Assembly: GCA_015680685.1 (NCBI GenBank)
Contig: MNCI01009017.1
Coordinates: 981,488 to 1,017,898 of the forward strand
Source: Gnetum montanum
Taxonomy: Eukaryota; Streptophyta; Gnetopsida; Gnetales; Gnetaceae
Reading direction: 5' to 3'
Length of the DNA stretch: 36,411 nt
Numbering within the stretch: position 1 is the stretch's first letter; the number at the start of each line of letters is the position of its first letter. Made by a program: the position numbers and the translations under genes. Of the stretch, positions 1-11,544 are shown piece after piece. The notes under the pieces were generated by a model. The model was not told where the DNA came from. It saw nothing but the letters and a program-made list of their open reading frames with translations, and ran no database searches.

Positions 1-3
1 TCT

Positions 4-40
<37 letters not shown>

Positions 41-47
41 TCTTCAA
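1..47. repeat. (CT)n microsatellite
   Basis: A nearly pure CT dinucleotide tract, with one A interruption, opens the window and may extend left of it. Confidence 0.95.
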
Positions 48-51
48 CAAT

Positions 52-236
52 GGATCATGAGTTCAATTCTCTTCATGATCACTATAAAAATATCAATATA
101 ATATGTATATTCACAGGTTGCAAGTTCAATTCCTAAATCAACAATTTTTGATATTTCAGAATTCAGATTTTGCTAGATCTTAGGTTCAATTCCTTTTGAT
201 AATTACAAAACATTCCAACATAATATCTATCTCTTT
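52..236. repeat. Degenerate ~60-bp tandem repeat, three units
   Basis: The motif GTTCAATTC recurs at 61, 124 and 184, so the spacing is 63 and 60 bp. Each copy is followed by an AT-rich stretch with ATAT/ATCAA words. The units are strongly diverged. The motif resembles a tRNA T-loop or pol III B box, but no A box or tRNA fold accompanies it, so I call it only a repeat. Confidence 0.5.
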
Positions 237-359
237 ATCATTCAGAATTGTCATAAGATGCAAGGTAAGAGTTTTCAAATAGATTTATGATAAGGGCAGT
301 TCAAGATACATAATCAAATAAGGCACCTTCTTCTTTAGGTCATTAAAAATGTGAATGTT

Positions 360-560
360 TCCATCATCTTACGAGCCTTGAAAGGTCATCACATGACCTT
401 TCTACAGCTATGGAGAGGGTACTTATACTCTACTATTTTAAACTAAAAAGAGAAATGCATCACATTTAGATACAATAAAATACATTAAAAATAAAATAAA
501 ATATAAAGCTACAATATTTACACACAATATCCCTGATTCATGGGTTAGGTTCCTCCAACT
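360..560 (-). repeat. Dispersed repeat, minus-oriented copy
   Basis: Read on the minus strand, this stretch matches the plus strand at about 27,960-28,120. Shared words in the same order are AACCTAACCYATGAATCA, then an AT-rich gap, then AGCTGTAGAAAGG and ATGATGACCTTT. It is a dispersed repeat of unknown class, possibly part of an LTR. Confidence 0.55.
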
Positions 561-949
561 TGATTCATAGGTTAAGTTCCTTAGTATGAGCATTCTTTTG
601 CATCTCAACATACTTGTTTTAGCTCTTGTGGCACACCTTCGAGTATTGTCCTATGTTTTTCTTTTGTTTCTTAGCACATCTATTAAAATAGAATAGAAAA
701 TATTTTGTTTTTCCATATATTTATTATTATTATTATTTTAAAACATTCCCAGCATGTTTCTTATGCATAAAATATTTAAACATTTAATGATAACACATAT
801 AGAAATCTGGTCAACAAATTTATTACTATCCCAATTAGCCATTTCCACCATAGTCCAAACAAAGCACACACACAACTTGTCAAAAAAACATGCACACAAA
901 CACATAGAAAGACTAGTACAATCATTAATGCAAAAACTCAAGGAGAAGT
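561..949. other. No recognisable feature
   Basis: AT-rich sequence. Short frames exist on both strands but show no family resemblance. On the minus strand it directly follows the point where the gypsy RT reading frame becomes unrecognisable, so it is either a decayed continuation or unrelated sequence joined by deletion. Confidence 0.5.
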
Positions 950-1444
950 GGTTCGTTACACTGACCCACTCGCTATCTACAATGGGGTAGATGAACCTTG
1001 CCTTAAGGAGTTGCTAAATCTCCTCTTTGTTGATTTGCTTCAATTTTGGGTTTAACCACCATTGTGGTTGCCTCCTTGGTTTCATGGAAAAATTAGTATA
1101 AATGCAATGCTAGCATATTCATGGATCAATTCCAGTGAGTTTAAGATATAACTAAGCAAAGGTTGATAGCCATCTATTGACCACTTTCAATAGTTTTGCT
1201 TTTATCTTGGTAGCAAGTTTGGCATTAAGTATGACCAACTTGCCATTTTCAAGAATGCATATTTGAGACTAGTAGGTGGAGTTTTCAACTCTATGAGCTC
1301 TTGTTTGAAATTCTTAGGGATGTCCAACTCTCCCCAATTGGTATCATCATTTTCATCATTAGAGAGTTGGTGATAAACTTGCTCTAGTTCATCCATACTT
1401 ATGACATAAGCACATGTTAGGCTCTTCGTAGGTTCCATGCACAT
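950..1444 (-). pseudogene. Gypsy pol fragment: protease-RT linker and RT N-terminus
   Basis: Read on the minus strand, 1444-1202 holds an open stretch ending in words like ELKTPPTSLKYAFL, which matches the conserved linker just before gypsy RT (usually ELKPLPSHLKYAFL). A further 100 bp on, the frame reads NPKLKQINKEEI, a stop, QLLKARFIYPIVDSEWVS, which is the RT N-terminal block (usually LNPxLKEVVKKEI...AGIIYPISDSxWVS). After WVS the frame no longer follows RT: the expected VPKKGG and YRKLN blocks are missing. The catalytic YxDD region is not here. The family assignment is firm; the fragment cannot encode an active polymerase. Confidence 0.85.
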
Positions 1445-1679
1445 TATGCTACTTTCAGGATCAACAATTAGCCACTAGGTGTACTCTTGTTTTATGATTT
1501 CTATGCACATACGCCTTTAAATATATGCTTCATGTGCACACTGCCTGTATGCATAAATAGATGTTCATTTCATGGATCAAAGTTTTTGCATGCAATTACA
1601 CCTTGTACTGCTTTACGCCATGCATGGAAGTCTCTTCTTCTTGATCTTCCCAAATGCATTCTTCTTAGATATTTTTAGG

Positions 1680-2060
1680 AAAAGATCTCTGATGCCCATT
1701 TTCACATCAATAGTGCTTAGCCATGCCCTTCTCATAATGATTGGGAAGTCCCCTTTACAGTTTTCAACCTTGATTACTATGAAATTGGTAGGATAAGACT
1801 ACCCATAGATAGTGGTCACAATGTCTTCTACTAGTCTCAATGGAATAGTAATGGACTGGTCTACCAATTCTAATCGGATATTACTCTTCCTGAGAGGCCG
1901 TAGGTTTTACGTAGTATACATCTCATGAGAAATCAAGTCAACATCGAAACCTAAATCAAGAAGAGCTTTACATGGTTCATTCCCAACAATCTATAAATAG
2001 ATAAGAGGACTCCTAGGATTAGCTAATTTCCTGGGAAGGTTGCTAGCCCAGATCCAATTA
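1680..2060 (-). pseudogene. Gypsy aspartic protease remnant
   Basis: The minus strand near 1975-1925 reads CKALLDLGFDVDLIS. This matches the retropepsin core of plant gypsy elements, where D-(L/T)-G is followed by ASVNLIS. The catalytic Asp and the Gly are kept. Stops flank both sides (one shortly before, in the PLIYL-stop context, and one soon after YTT). It lies between gag and the RT linker, as expected. It is non-functional. Confidence 0.8.
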
Positions 2061-2249
2061 GATACAACATGAGTGAACATAACAGTATGGATTTTGGATG
2101 GTATTTGGTTTGAAGGGTTCCAATGGAATGGTTTGTAGAGGATGAGGTAGGAGCAAGGTGACCAACCACCTAAGTTTGTGAGGGCTTAGTAGGGTTGTTG
2201 AATCAAAAGAATGGTCTTTCATGGACATGAGGTTCCAAACCACTTAGTT

Positions 2250-4086
2250 GATTAGCCAATGTTAGATTGACAACCCTGTTAGCATTACGTTGCTGTGGCT
2301 GGGCTAGAAGTTCACCTTGCATGGATGGAGCTAGTAGTAGCTGCGTTGAAGGTGGAGGAATAGGTGCAAGAATAGGAGAAGGATAATGATGGAATGTGGT
2401 ATCCCTCCTAGAATGTGGAGAATGAATCTATAGTATTTGGGAGGATAGTAGTGATTTTGGAAAGGAGAAACGTTACTAAAAGAATCACATGGAGATAGGG
2501 GTTGCTGAACGTAATACCCATATGGATTTGATTACTTATAAGGGTACTACTTCCTTGGTGGTGGCATCCCCCATGACTTTGGTTAGTGCCATTGTTGATA
2601 CTACTCGTATAGTTGTGGTGGAATTCCACTTGGATAATGTTGTTGTTGTTGATGGAATTGCCTGGGATTGCCTTTAGGATAAGGGAATCTTATGGGTGTT
2701 TGTCATTTTACTAGTCAAGGATTCAGAGCATACACCCCAAACTCTTATAAGTGTGACATCATGGAGCAACATACCTTAGGATGTTCATATTGGCAGATGT
2801 CACACCCACCATCATCATCTAATTCAATTTTTGAAACTTCCTCTACTACAGTAATCTTGCCCTTACCCCTTTGATTGGCACCTTTAGCTTCATTTCGCCT
2901 CTTGTGATCATAATCACTACTTATCGTTAAATAGTTCAAGCATCGTACTCCATCTGCAGATTGATTCTAGCTATAAGGATTGGTACCAGCTTTCTACTTC
3001 TTTGATGAGTGTCCTGGGAAATAACTTAAGCTTTTGCTAATCATTTTTTATGTTTTGCAAGGCACAAGCATTGTGAAAATCTTGAAGATGATTTTGTGGA
3101 TCAAATTTATATCCCCTTTCAAACTTGGGGATCTTGTTCATATCCAATTACTTGATCTTGCTATCTTTCACATGCCTTGTTGGAATTCTCACTACCTTTG
3201 TGATGTTTACCATGCTTTGGGTAGTAAGTAAACGTCCATCGTAGTTATGACCCTGGTGCCTACGATGCCCTCTACTACCCCTTCATTCATGATGACAGGC
3301 CTCTCTTGAATAACTACACCCCAAATCTTAACTTGCTTGACGATCCCTACAATCATCCCTTTAGTCACCTCCATCATGATCACATCCTTTGCAGTTGTGT
3401 TCAAAGCCAGAAGAGGAAGAAGATGGTAATGAAGATGAAGAGGAAGGAGGATTAGCACCATCATGGTGCTTGCCACCCCCTCTTCAATGGTTGCAACCAT
3501 GATCATGATCATGCTACTTGCCCACATCCCTGCCACGACTCCCTTCCTTGGACCCCCATTTGTCATGGAATTCGTTCTTGCCAAAACTAGGATCATGGAT
3601 CATGGACTGCAAGTTTTGGTTTTGACCTCCTTCATTGAAGTCAAAGAGAGGAGTCTCTCTGTATGGAAAACCCCCAAAGAAGGGTTCTCCACCATCTTTT
3701 TGGTACATCAAGAATGGGAAATCATTGGACCACTTCCCCTTTATAGATTGGTAATGCTACTCTAGTTGTTAATCCCTCAAACATTGTGCATTAGTGGGAT
3801 GATAATCCCTAGTGTTACTATCCTGCACAACATATTTAGCATAAAGCCCTTGGATGCCTAACCACATAAGAGTTTGTTGGAGCATTGTAGAAATGGATCA
3901 ATTCAGCAACAACACAATGTTGCCCTCCATGTCTCGTCATTGCAATTGTTCATCTTGGTCTAGGACGAAAGTGAAATTTGGTACATACTCATTAGGATTA
4001 GCATATACCACTCTGTATTATTAGGGCACCTATTGATTTACTCTGTTAGACTTGGGTGGGGAATCACTCCTATGAGAAGAAGACAT
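2250..4086 (-). pseudogene. Gypsy gag, frameshifted
   Basis: The minus-strand ATG at 4086 opens a frame beginning MSSSHRSDSPPKSNR, 145 bp after the primer binding site, which suits a gag start. Around 3.17-2.94 kb the frame reads FDPQNHLQDFHNACALQN and KLKLFPRTLIKEVESWYQSL, matching the Retrotrans_gag (PF03732) core, including the conserved W before YxSL. A Gln/Pro/Tyr-rich tail follows at about 2.7-2.4 kb. At least ten stops or shifts interrupt it. A clear CCHC knuckle was not seen. Open stretches on the opposite strand here (for example 3463-3765) are antisense artefacts. Confidence 0.8.
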
Positions 4087-4230
4087 CTTGTATTAGAAGA
4101 CAAGAAATGCAGTGCGTGTTCTTATAATTGTTGTTGTTATTTTGATGTATGATATGACTTTAGGGCTCATTCCAACAATGCTAAATAATTTTTCACTAAG
4201 TCCTAAATAGCGTTTGTAACAAACTAAAGG

Positions 4231-4248
4231 TCCCTGACAATAGCACCA
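4231..4248 (-). other. Primer binding site, tRNA-Asp type, decayed
   Basis: On the minus strand, one base after the LTR end CA, the sequence is TGGTGCTATTGTCAGGGA. The plant tRNA-Asp(GUC) complement used by many gypsy elements is TGGCGCCGTTGCCGGGGA. The five differences are all C-to-T or G-to-A, four at CpG positions and one at CHG. This fits decay by cytosine methylation. The tRNA identity rests on my memory of the plant tRNA-Asp 3' end. Confidence 0.75.
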
Positions 4249-4249
4249 A

Positions 4250-5159
4250 TGATGAGTGGCAAGGATACCCTATGCCCAACTATACAAATTACAAGCATTC
4301 ACACATAATCTGATCAAATTTTGTAGACCTTAAGTTCCTAAGTATGCTAGTTCTAGAAGGTGAAATCTAATTGTGATGATTGTTGTCTTCCCAGCTACAC
4401 TTGTGAAGCTTAGTTGTATGGTTAAGTGTAATTGGGGCACATGATTTTTATTATTTTATATTTTATTCACCTATGATTGATAACAAGTTGAAACTTAATT
4501 TATTAACTATTTTAACTAATCTAATTGCTAATTAATAACTAACTATCCTAACATAAGCATCCGGTCCCACTTTCCATACACATCCTAAATGCATACAACA
4601 CTACTAGGTTACCAAGAATTAAGCGTTGCTAGGATTACCAAGCATTGTACGTTATGCTCAAAGCGGTCATACTTATGTGTTTAGTCTATTCAACTTAATT
4701 AGTTAATTCATTAAAATCTTACATATATTAATTAATCACATAATTAATGAAAATGGTAAATTCATAAATAAATCATTAATATATTCTAAGTTGTGCAAGG
4801 TTTGATCAAAAGGCTTGTTTTTATTATCATTCACAGTGGTGTGCTCAGGTACATTAGTGCTCAAATAAAGATTCATACACTTTCTGACTCCTACTGTAGG
4901 TACTTAGAAAAATATTCTAACTCTCAAAGCACAAAACTACAAGAGCTCTGCTACAACTATGATAAGACATGTTATAAACATGATAGGTAAGTGTGTATTT
5001 GTAGACTTTATTGTGGAGCTGTGTTGATAGGGCCCCATAAATGTGGCAAATGCTATGTTGACATAGCACTGTTGATGGAGAAACACCACGTAGATGGGGG
5101 CCCATCGACAAGGTGATGTTAATGGGGGCTTGTTGGCATGACACTTTGATGCTTCAACA
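4250..5159 (-). repeat. 5' LTR of the gypsy element (910 bp)
   Basis: The proximal end (TGATGAGTGGC on plus, so ...GCCACTCATCA on minus) abuts the primer site. It closely matches the ends of the LTRs at 17168 and 16125. The distal end is placed at 5159 (minus TGTTGAAG), a degenerate version of the family's TGATGAG start, which gives a length in line with 871 and 950 bp for the relatives. A weak TATA-like box (minus TACAAATA, 5003-4996) sits 156 bp from the distal end. The distal 150 bp contain repeated GTTGA, GATGG and GGGCCC words unlike the U3 of the other two subfamilies. The outer boundary is the uncertain part. Confidence 0.75.
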
Positions 5160-5479
5160 ACACCCTCTAATGGAAATTTAAGAATAGACAATAACAAATG
5201 ATGATAATATATAGCCTTTGCCCCTTGAATTGCTAACATGTTAAGTATTTCTTCACAAATTTTAAGACTTAACTAGATATACCTAGCTAAGAGTAGCTTC
5301 TTCCCACTAGCTCTAGGATCTTTTCACTTCCCATGTGGCTTGTTAACCGTCCAAAATACTTTTACAAGATGATCTTAGCCTTGAAGTTACATTTGAAAAC
5401 ATATACCTTCCAATTCTCAAAGAGAATACCATTTTGGATGTGTTAATTCCTCTATTGATCGACTCTCCTAATTAGACTC

Positions 5480-5990
5480 ATTCAAATCCTTTCAAACCTA
5501 TCCAAAACCACAATCAGTCTTTTATAATGAATAAAATTATTCATACCCTCAACTTGTGATGAATTGAAGTTCACAACATGCAAGCTAGACAATATAATAA
5601 CCATTGCATTACTCTTTCCAATTTTATGCTTTAGCACAAAATTGAACTCTTGTAATTGTGCCATTCACTTCATATATTTAGTACTTAGCTTCTTTTTAGA
5701 ATTCAATAATTAAAGTGCCTTATGATCAGTAATCAATAATAATTCTTTGGGCAACAAGTAATTGCCCCAAAGCTTGATGACCTAAATAATAGTGTACAAC
5801 TCTTGTAAAAAGAATGTAATGGGTCATTCTTATTGTTAAAAGACCCCTTCAATTACTAGCACACTAGCATCCACCTTCATTTGAAAGAGTTTTTTAAAAT
5901 CTAGAATTGCAAGTACTAGCTCATTTTTAATCTTCTCTTTCAAATAATTAAAACTTCCTTGCATATTATTGTAACATTCCAATTCTAGAT
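5480..5990 (-). pseudogene. Second gypsy element: RT connection and RNase H fragment
   Basis: The minus strand reads YLKEKIKNELVLAILDF, then QMKVDAS, LWGNYLLPKELLLITDHKAL, and finally AQLQEFNFVLKHKIGKSNA. These match in order the end of gypsy RT and RNase H: VDAS holds the first catalytic Asp, TDH the third, and the closing LQEF.FVLKHK.GK.N block is diagnostic. A few stops and one shift are present. It lies about 320 bp upstream of the LTR ending at 5159, in the same orientation, so it belongs to a different copy, perhaps one into which the 5159 element inserted. No RT fingers or integrase flank it. Confidence 0.87.
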
Positions 5991-8207
5991 GCTCCTTCTT
6001 AGTTAGTATTTCTTGTGTTTTGAACCCTTGATGTATTGTTTGTTTAGCCTATGTTTGGTGTTTATAGCTTGTACCTTTGTGTGACATGCTTTTGATTTGT
6101 ATTTTTGGATTTATTTACATGGTAAGCTATGTACCCTATAATTAATTTTATAAGATCTTATTTTATATTATTTTGTCTTTTGCATATGTGTACTAATTCT
6201 TATCAGAGTTTTGAATAAGCAAATATTTTAGGTATTGGGTAGGTCATTGGCACACGGGATTCTAAATTAGGCATGTGATATGCTTTGGTTATTATATGTA
6301 TGAAATTGCTCTTATAATTGTTTTGTACTTAGAATATTTTATATTTATTTGTTAGAGCAGTAGTATAGGATAGAACTTGTTGTACCCACTTTTTTTTTGT
6401 TGTTGGTGTTTTTCCTTGTTGAAAGGAGTGGGATTTCAACATTGTTTCATTTAAGTTTAGGCATTAAAAATTCCCCAAAAGCAACATCACATCACACATT
6501 TTTGGCTCTTAAAGACCTCTAGAGACCATTCCAAGTCATAACCCAACATCTAAGCATCAATTTTGGCAATCCTGGTCACTTTGGAGGATGAAAAATTCTA
6601 AGTGTTAATAGGTGACATTGATGCTAAGTATCACCTTCATGTCACCACCATTAAACTTTCTTTTATGCCTAAGTTTTAATTTTGTTGAATATTGAATGAT
6701 ACATCTTCATTAGTTGAAGCATGGCAATCATCAATTTTCAACATTTTTGACAAGTTTTCTAGAACTATGAGATAAAATTTTACTAAGGTTGGATAACTGG
6801 TACTAATGCCAACATCAGCATTAGCACCAATGTTACTGGCCTTGTTTTAGTCTTAGCAATTGTTCATTGTTCAAAAATTGGTATTTTGACCTTAGTTTCA
6901 ACCTCATTAGATCTTTGGTGACTAGTCAACATCATTCCTGGGGCATTAAATTGCGAATGTTGTAGGTTGAGGGGTAGTTCGGAAGGTCAACATTAAGTTT
7001 GAGACTAAGTGTTGTTAGGTGACATGAATACCAACATCAGTATCACCTTGGCAACATCAGCAATATTCAAGATCACCAACTTTGATATTGATTCCATGAG
7101 GTTCTTGATGTCTCGTAAGCATTGTCATAGTGCAATTTGGCTCATTCAAATGTATTATTATGGATTTTGTTGTAGATTCTATCCTACATAAGAGGGTGAT
7201 GTATGGCTCATTGGTCTTTTGTTTGATGTGCCTAGAAGGTTAATGATGAGTCTTGGTTAGTGCCTTTAGTACCTATAGTTTGGTTTAAGACTAATAATAA
7301 ATCTATGTGCATGGTAGTTTGGCATTTTATTTGGTAATTGGCATTTGGAAATTTGGAAAAGTACACATGAAAACAACTCACATATTTGAAACCAAGTGTG
7401 ATGCGTGCTAGCCTCCTTATTTGCAAGTTGCGTGTGGAGTAGGCAAATTCAATTTGGATAGATTTGTTTGATGTTCAAATTAATATGATATGTGCTAAAG
7501 GATGTTTGTATTGTTTATGCATATGAAGATGTCTTTCAAGCCAATGTGCCTTCACCTAGGTACCATGAGACTTGCTCTTGACTCAACCAAAGGAAATGCC
7601 AAGCTTTCTCAATCAATGTATACTAATCCTCTCTTTTATTTATAGCTCACTAGGGCTACGTGAAGTTAGGAGATTTTTCAATATTTGTTGTTGATTTGGA
7701 TTTCATGCTTATGTTACTTCTAGCATTATTCTTTATTATTTATATGTGACTTTTCATAGACATGTTTCAATTAATTCTCTCTTTTATATTTCATGTACTA
7801 GATTATGAATTTTATGTGTGGTTAAGTATAATTTAATATAGTTGGATATTTATGATTACTTTTAGATTCATGATATTATATCTCTTTTCAATGAATTTCA
7901 GTTTCCAACCATCTATATTTTTATATTTGTTAATTAGTTAAATTTCTTTTCTTTATTGTTCTAGTCACTTCTTTTCTTTTTCAATCATCACTTCAACATA
8001 AATTTTGTTTTACTTCTTTATTGACACATTAGCTTGTTTCAATTTTTTGTTTCTTTGTCATGATTAATCATTTGTTTAGGGGGTTTATACCCAACATAAT
8101 GCTCTCCAACTTAAAACTAAGAAAGATGGTATTGTATCTCACTATGTGACCACTTTAGTTATTTCTTTTAAGTAGATAAAAAACATTTGGCTATGATGTT
8201 ATGTGAG
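5991..8207. other. No gene seen; AT-rich sequence
   Basis: About 2.2 kb of AT-rich sequence with T-rich runs. Near 6.6-7.1 kb the words AACATCAGCA, CACCAATGTTAC and GGTGACAT recur irregularly. No frame longer than 65 codons resembles a known family, and no LTR pair or terminal repeats were found. It is probably old transposon-derived DNA. Confidence 0.5.
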
Positions 8208-8379
8208 GTACATGATATGACAACTACCAAAACAACAATTTTTATTAAATAGTGTGAGTAGTTATGAAGCATAGCCACTCACATGTAATTGGAGTACATG
8301 ATATGCCAACCAGCAAAACAACAATTTTTATTAAATAGTGTGAGTAGCTATGAAGCATAGCCACTCACATGTAATTGGA
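8208..8379. repeat. 86-bp tandem duplication (two copies)
   Basis: Two adjacent 86-bp units (8208-8293 and 8294-8379) begin GTACATGATATG and end CACATGTAATTGGA. By eye they differ at about four bases, so this is a fairly recent local duplication. The units contain no recognisable coding sequence. Confidence 0.95.
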
Positions 8380-8423
8380 GATAGAGAAATAATAATCTCA
8401 AACTATCTATGGATAGCAGCCAA

Positions 8424-8535
8424 TCACAGTAAACTAGATACCAAAATACTATAATCTCAGCATGTAACTAGTCACAATAAACTGGATGCCAAAATACTGT
8501 AATCTCAGTGCAACAATCACAATGAACTAGATACA
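8424..8535. repeat. 45-48-bp tandem repeat, about 2.4 units
   Basis: Starts at 8424, 8472 and 8517 share TCACARTRAACTRGATRCC and ATACTRTAATCTCAG; the third copy is cut short. Two different tandem repeats lie within 350 bp here. Confidence 0.85.
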
Positions 8536-8540
8536 CAACT

Positions 8541-10199
8541 TTGTACATCAATGTGGCTTGGATGGGAGATGGAATAAAGCACATACCATGAAAAATAGAT
8601 ACCAAAATTCCCATAGTACAAAATATTGTCCCATGCATTATAGCACAATCCTTTATAATACTCTCTCTCGAATGGCATGATTGTGTAAGGTTGTAAGTGG
8701 TAATGAATGAAATTCGACATAGTGTGAGACCATGCAATCTATAGGAAATCGCAACTAAAACTATATTTCAATTAGTAGACAATGCAAGTTGCAATTTTCA
8801 ATGGATGGTAGTCTCTTGGTTGCATATTGATTCAAAGTTCACTTCACTACTAACAAATTGGTAAAAGAATTATTGTTCTATTTGTGGAAAACAAATCGGT
8901 AAAAAAATCATTGTTTTATTTGTGAACATAATTCATACAATATTTCTACATAAGAAGAATGTTTGATTTTATCATTCTAAAAATTTTTAGAACCCTAAAA
9001 ACTGATCTGTGGTGTCGTAAACAAGTGTTTTTGAAAGCACGTGTCTTCTATAATGCAAGCCCTACATTTGATTCCAAGGGGCTATGTTGGGATACATGCT
9101 ACAAGACATTGTCAAAATAGATGTTTGGGCCTATGGCATGAGAATGATAATAGACCATAATAGGTTGGTTCATGTTGAAATAATGATACAAAAATATATG
9201 CTTGAACCTATGACATGAGAATGATGGAAAATCATAATAAATTGGTCCATGTTGGAATAATGACATGAAACTTATGGCATTCTATTGCATCTTTAAATAA
9301 TTGTAGTAGTTGTCAGTAGCAGTTGAAAATCTTGTTGTGTTATAGATAATAAGCCCATGAAATTAATGGCAAAATTCATTTAGCAACACTAATGTGTTAG
9401 CCCATGTTGTTGCGATAAAGACTTTAAGATGATGTCATTTTATTGCATCTTTCAATATTTCTAATGATTATTAGCATTAAGCCAAACACCTACACTTAGC
9501 TATTGAGATGAGAACACTGGTACCAAGTTATGAACATATCCCAATAAATGAAGCTTTAGGAATAACGCTAGGTTACAAAGGTATGAGGATTTATAGCCAA
9601 TAGTTGCACATAAATGAATAACATTAACACTTGCTATTCCATTATGCCAAGAAAAGTTATCATAGATGTACATGGATTTATAAATTTGTGACAACTTCAT
9701 ACAAGTATGATATTGATGACTAAAGATAAATCTCTTGAAAATTGTTAGTGACTAATGGTGGCAAAACTGCCACCCTAACCTATGTTTTATGTACATTAGA
9801 AATATCATAAGATAATGTTTAAGGAAATTTTTATTTACAAGATGGTAAAAACAAGCTTTTTCAAAGCTCTTCACCTCCTTCAATGCAAAGGATTTCCTAA
9901 ATCATTGTCCTCCAAAGCATAGCAGCAGAATTAGCATTGAATTTCATGTCTTTGCTAAAGACTAGACAATGTAGATACATTAAGAATAAATGTCATAGTC
10001 ATGTTCATTTTCTTGTGTGGGAATACTTTTTGCTTCTATACTCCATTTTGACAACATCTTCTTTTTCTTCCCCTTCAACTCCATTATGCATTTCTTAAAT
10101 CGTGGACTAGTCTTAAGATTGACATTCAACAAATTTTACTATCAACTTCTAAATAGTAGCTATATGATGTGAGCATAGTAATGAATTATAAAGATGCAT
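8541..10199. other. No gene seen
   Basis: AT-rich DNA that contains the 77-bp repeat at 9121-9274. Frames are short and match no family I recognise. Words such as CATTTTATTGCATCTTT recur near 9280 and 9435, hinting at older duplications. Confidence 0.5.
9121..9274. repeat. 77-bp tandem duplication
   Basis: Units start at 9121 (ATGTTTGGGCCTATGGCATG) and 9198 (ATGCTTGAACCTATGACATG). They match along their length, including GAGAATGAT and CATGTTGRAATAATGA. They are more diverged than the 86-bp pair. Confidence 0.85.
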
Positions 10200-11539
10200 T
10201 TTCTTTAAAACACTATGTCTTGCACAATAAGCACCCAATGTCCATGGGTATTAAATGAGAGGTAGATGAATGAGCATATTGATTACATGAACTCATCTCA
10301 ACTAGTTTTTTGTTTAAATTCCTTCATGAAGTCCTTTTCTAGTAGGTTATCAACTTCTTATTCAACAAAAGTACCATTATCAACATTTATAGTGCCTTTT
10401 TGGACCTTCTTGAGTTTATGTCTTAGTTGGTTCTCCAGTGCCCTTTGCATGTGGTCCTAATAAGACTTTGCAAATGATTGGAACATAGAATTAAAAATAA
10501 AATAATTCAAACTATTATGTGCTTTGGAAGAACAAAGATTCCTTTGTAGATCCTTCAAGTGTATGATGTACACGTCAATGATATGATCATCAAGCCATTC
10601 TTTCCAACCTTTCTAATGTAAACTCTTGAACATATGTCCTATAAAAACATAAGGATAAAAAAAAGGTTCTCACAAGCTCTATACTGTCAACCATTCTAGT
10701 AGGAACTAATTCTAACAATCTATTGATTATTGCACATGCAGTATTGGTAGAGATGTTGCATTGTAGGTTTCCTTCAGTTACTACAAATGGAAAAATCAAC
10801 ATGTAAGACAATGATCATGGTGATGAGGATCACTGTAAGTCATCACACTAAACCAAAGCAAATAGCATCAATAACAACACTAGGTAAGCTATTACAAATG
10901 ATAGAAGTACAATAAACCATGTAATGATAAATGGAAAAAAAGATTAACATGCAAAAACATTTGAAAATATGATATTTTAAAATTGATACAATACAAAAGC
11001 ATTTACCTTGACTTTCAATATCTAAATTCTCTTCATGTTGGACAAGTTCTCTTTTGCACTCTTCTTTAAAGAAATCAAATAATTTCCTTGCAGCCTTCAC
11101 TAGTGGTAGCTCAAACAAATATGTTGAACAAATCTAACCTTTAATAAAAAAAATTTGATAGAATAAGAACTACCTTACCATGCTACCTTCACAAAAATCA
11201 TTTATTATATTCCTCACATTAGGGTTAATGTCCTTGCATTCTAGATTATCACCATTCCTTGCTACTACTACATTTTTTAAAGCTAAAATCTAATCACCTA
11301 GTCTAACATTCTATTCAAATAACTTCTAAATATATATATATATTCTCTTCTACCAAATAGGACCAACCTACTTTAAGCTCCTCCAGAGCATTCCAAAGCA
11401 CAATAGTGCTTTAGATATAACTATTTAATGTGCCAATTACATTTAGTAAATTATCCTTAATAAATTGATGTAAGTGTTTTTCATTATGACAAACAATTTG
11501 AGTATATTCTATGTCATCTTGTTTTGAGAAACATGATTC
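10200..11539 (-). pseudogene. Unrecognised degenerate coding fragments
   Basis: Several minus-strand stretches look protein-like but match nothing I recognise. 11118-11008 encodes a charged helix (FELPLVKAARKLFDFF, then EECKRELVQHEENLD) and ends at a good donor (AAG|GTAAATG at 11007/11006). 10767-10650 follows an acceptor-like TTTGTAG and includes NTACAIINRLLELVPTRMVD. 10460-10270 includes RALENQLRHKLKKVQKGT and LLEKDFMKEFKQKTS. Internal stops interrupt all three. They could be remnants of one spliced gene or of a transposon protein. No function is assigned. Confidence 0.25.
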
Positions 11540-11544
11540 CTTGT
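11540..11544 (+). other. Left target-site duplication (CTTGT)
   Basis: The five bases directly before the 5' LTR are CTTGT. The five directly after the 3' LTR (16126-16130) are CTTGC. One C/T transition separates them. Confidence 0.65.

Larger units (their letters stand above)
950..5159 (-). mobile_element. Ty3/gypsy retrotransposon, 5' LTR to RT N-terminus, decayed
   Basis: On the minus strand the order is LTR (5159-4250), primer binding site (4248-4231), gag start (4086), a retrotransposon-gag core near 3.1 kb, a Gln/Pro-rich tail, an aspartic protease core near 1.95 kb, the pol linker near 1.3 kb and the RT N-terminus near 1.05 kb. This is the canonical 5' to 3' order of Ty3/gypsy elements. 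The tRNA-Asp-type primer site is typical of the plant Athila/Tat group and related elements. Every domain carries stops and frameshifts, so it is dead. The rest of RT, RNase H, integrase and the 3' LTR are not found downstream in the window; homology stops near 950, by deletion or interruption. Confidence 0.85.

Noticed and set aside
61-192. Three GTTCAATTC motifs as pol III B boxes or tRNA remnants
   Set aside because: No A box at the right distance, no cloverleaf and no CCA-type end; treated as a tandem repeat only.
3463-3765. Plus-strand frame of 100 codons
   Set aside because: Antisense to gypsy gag; the minus strand carries the recognised protein words.
4917-5239. Overlapping minus-strand frames of 75 and 100 codons
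   Set aside because: They lie in the U3/R part of an LTR next to a TATA-like box and resemble no protein.
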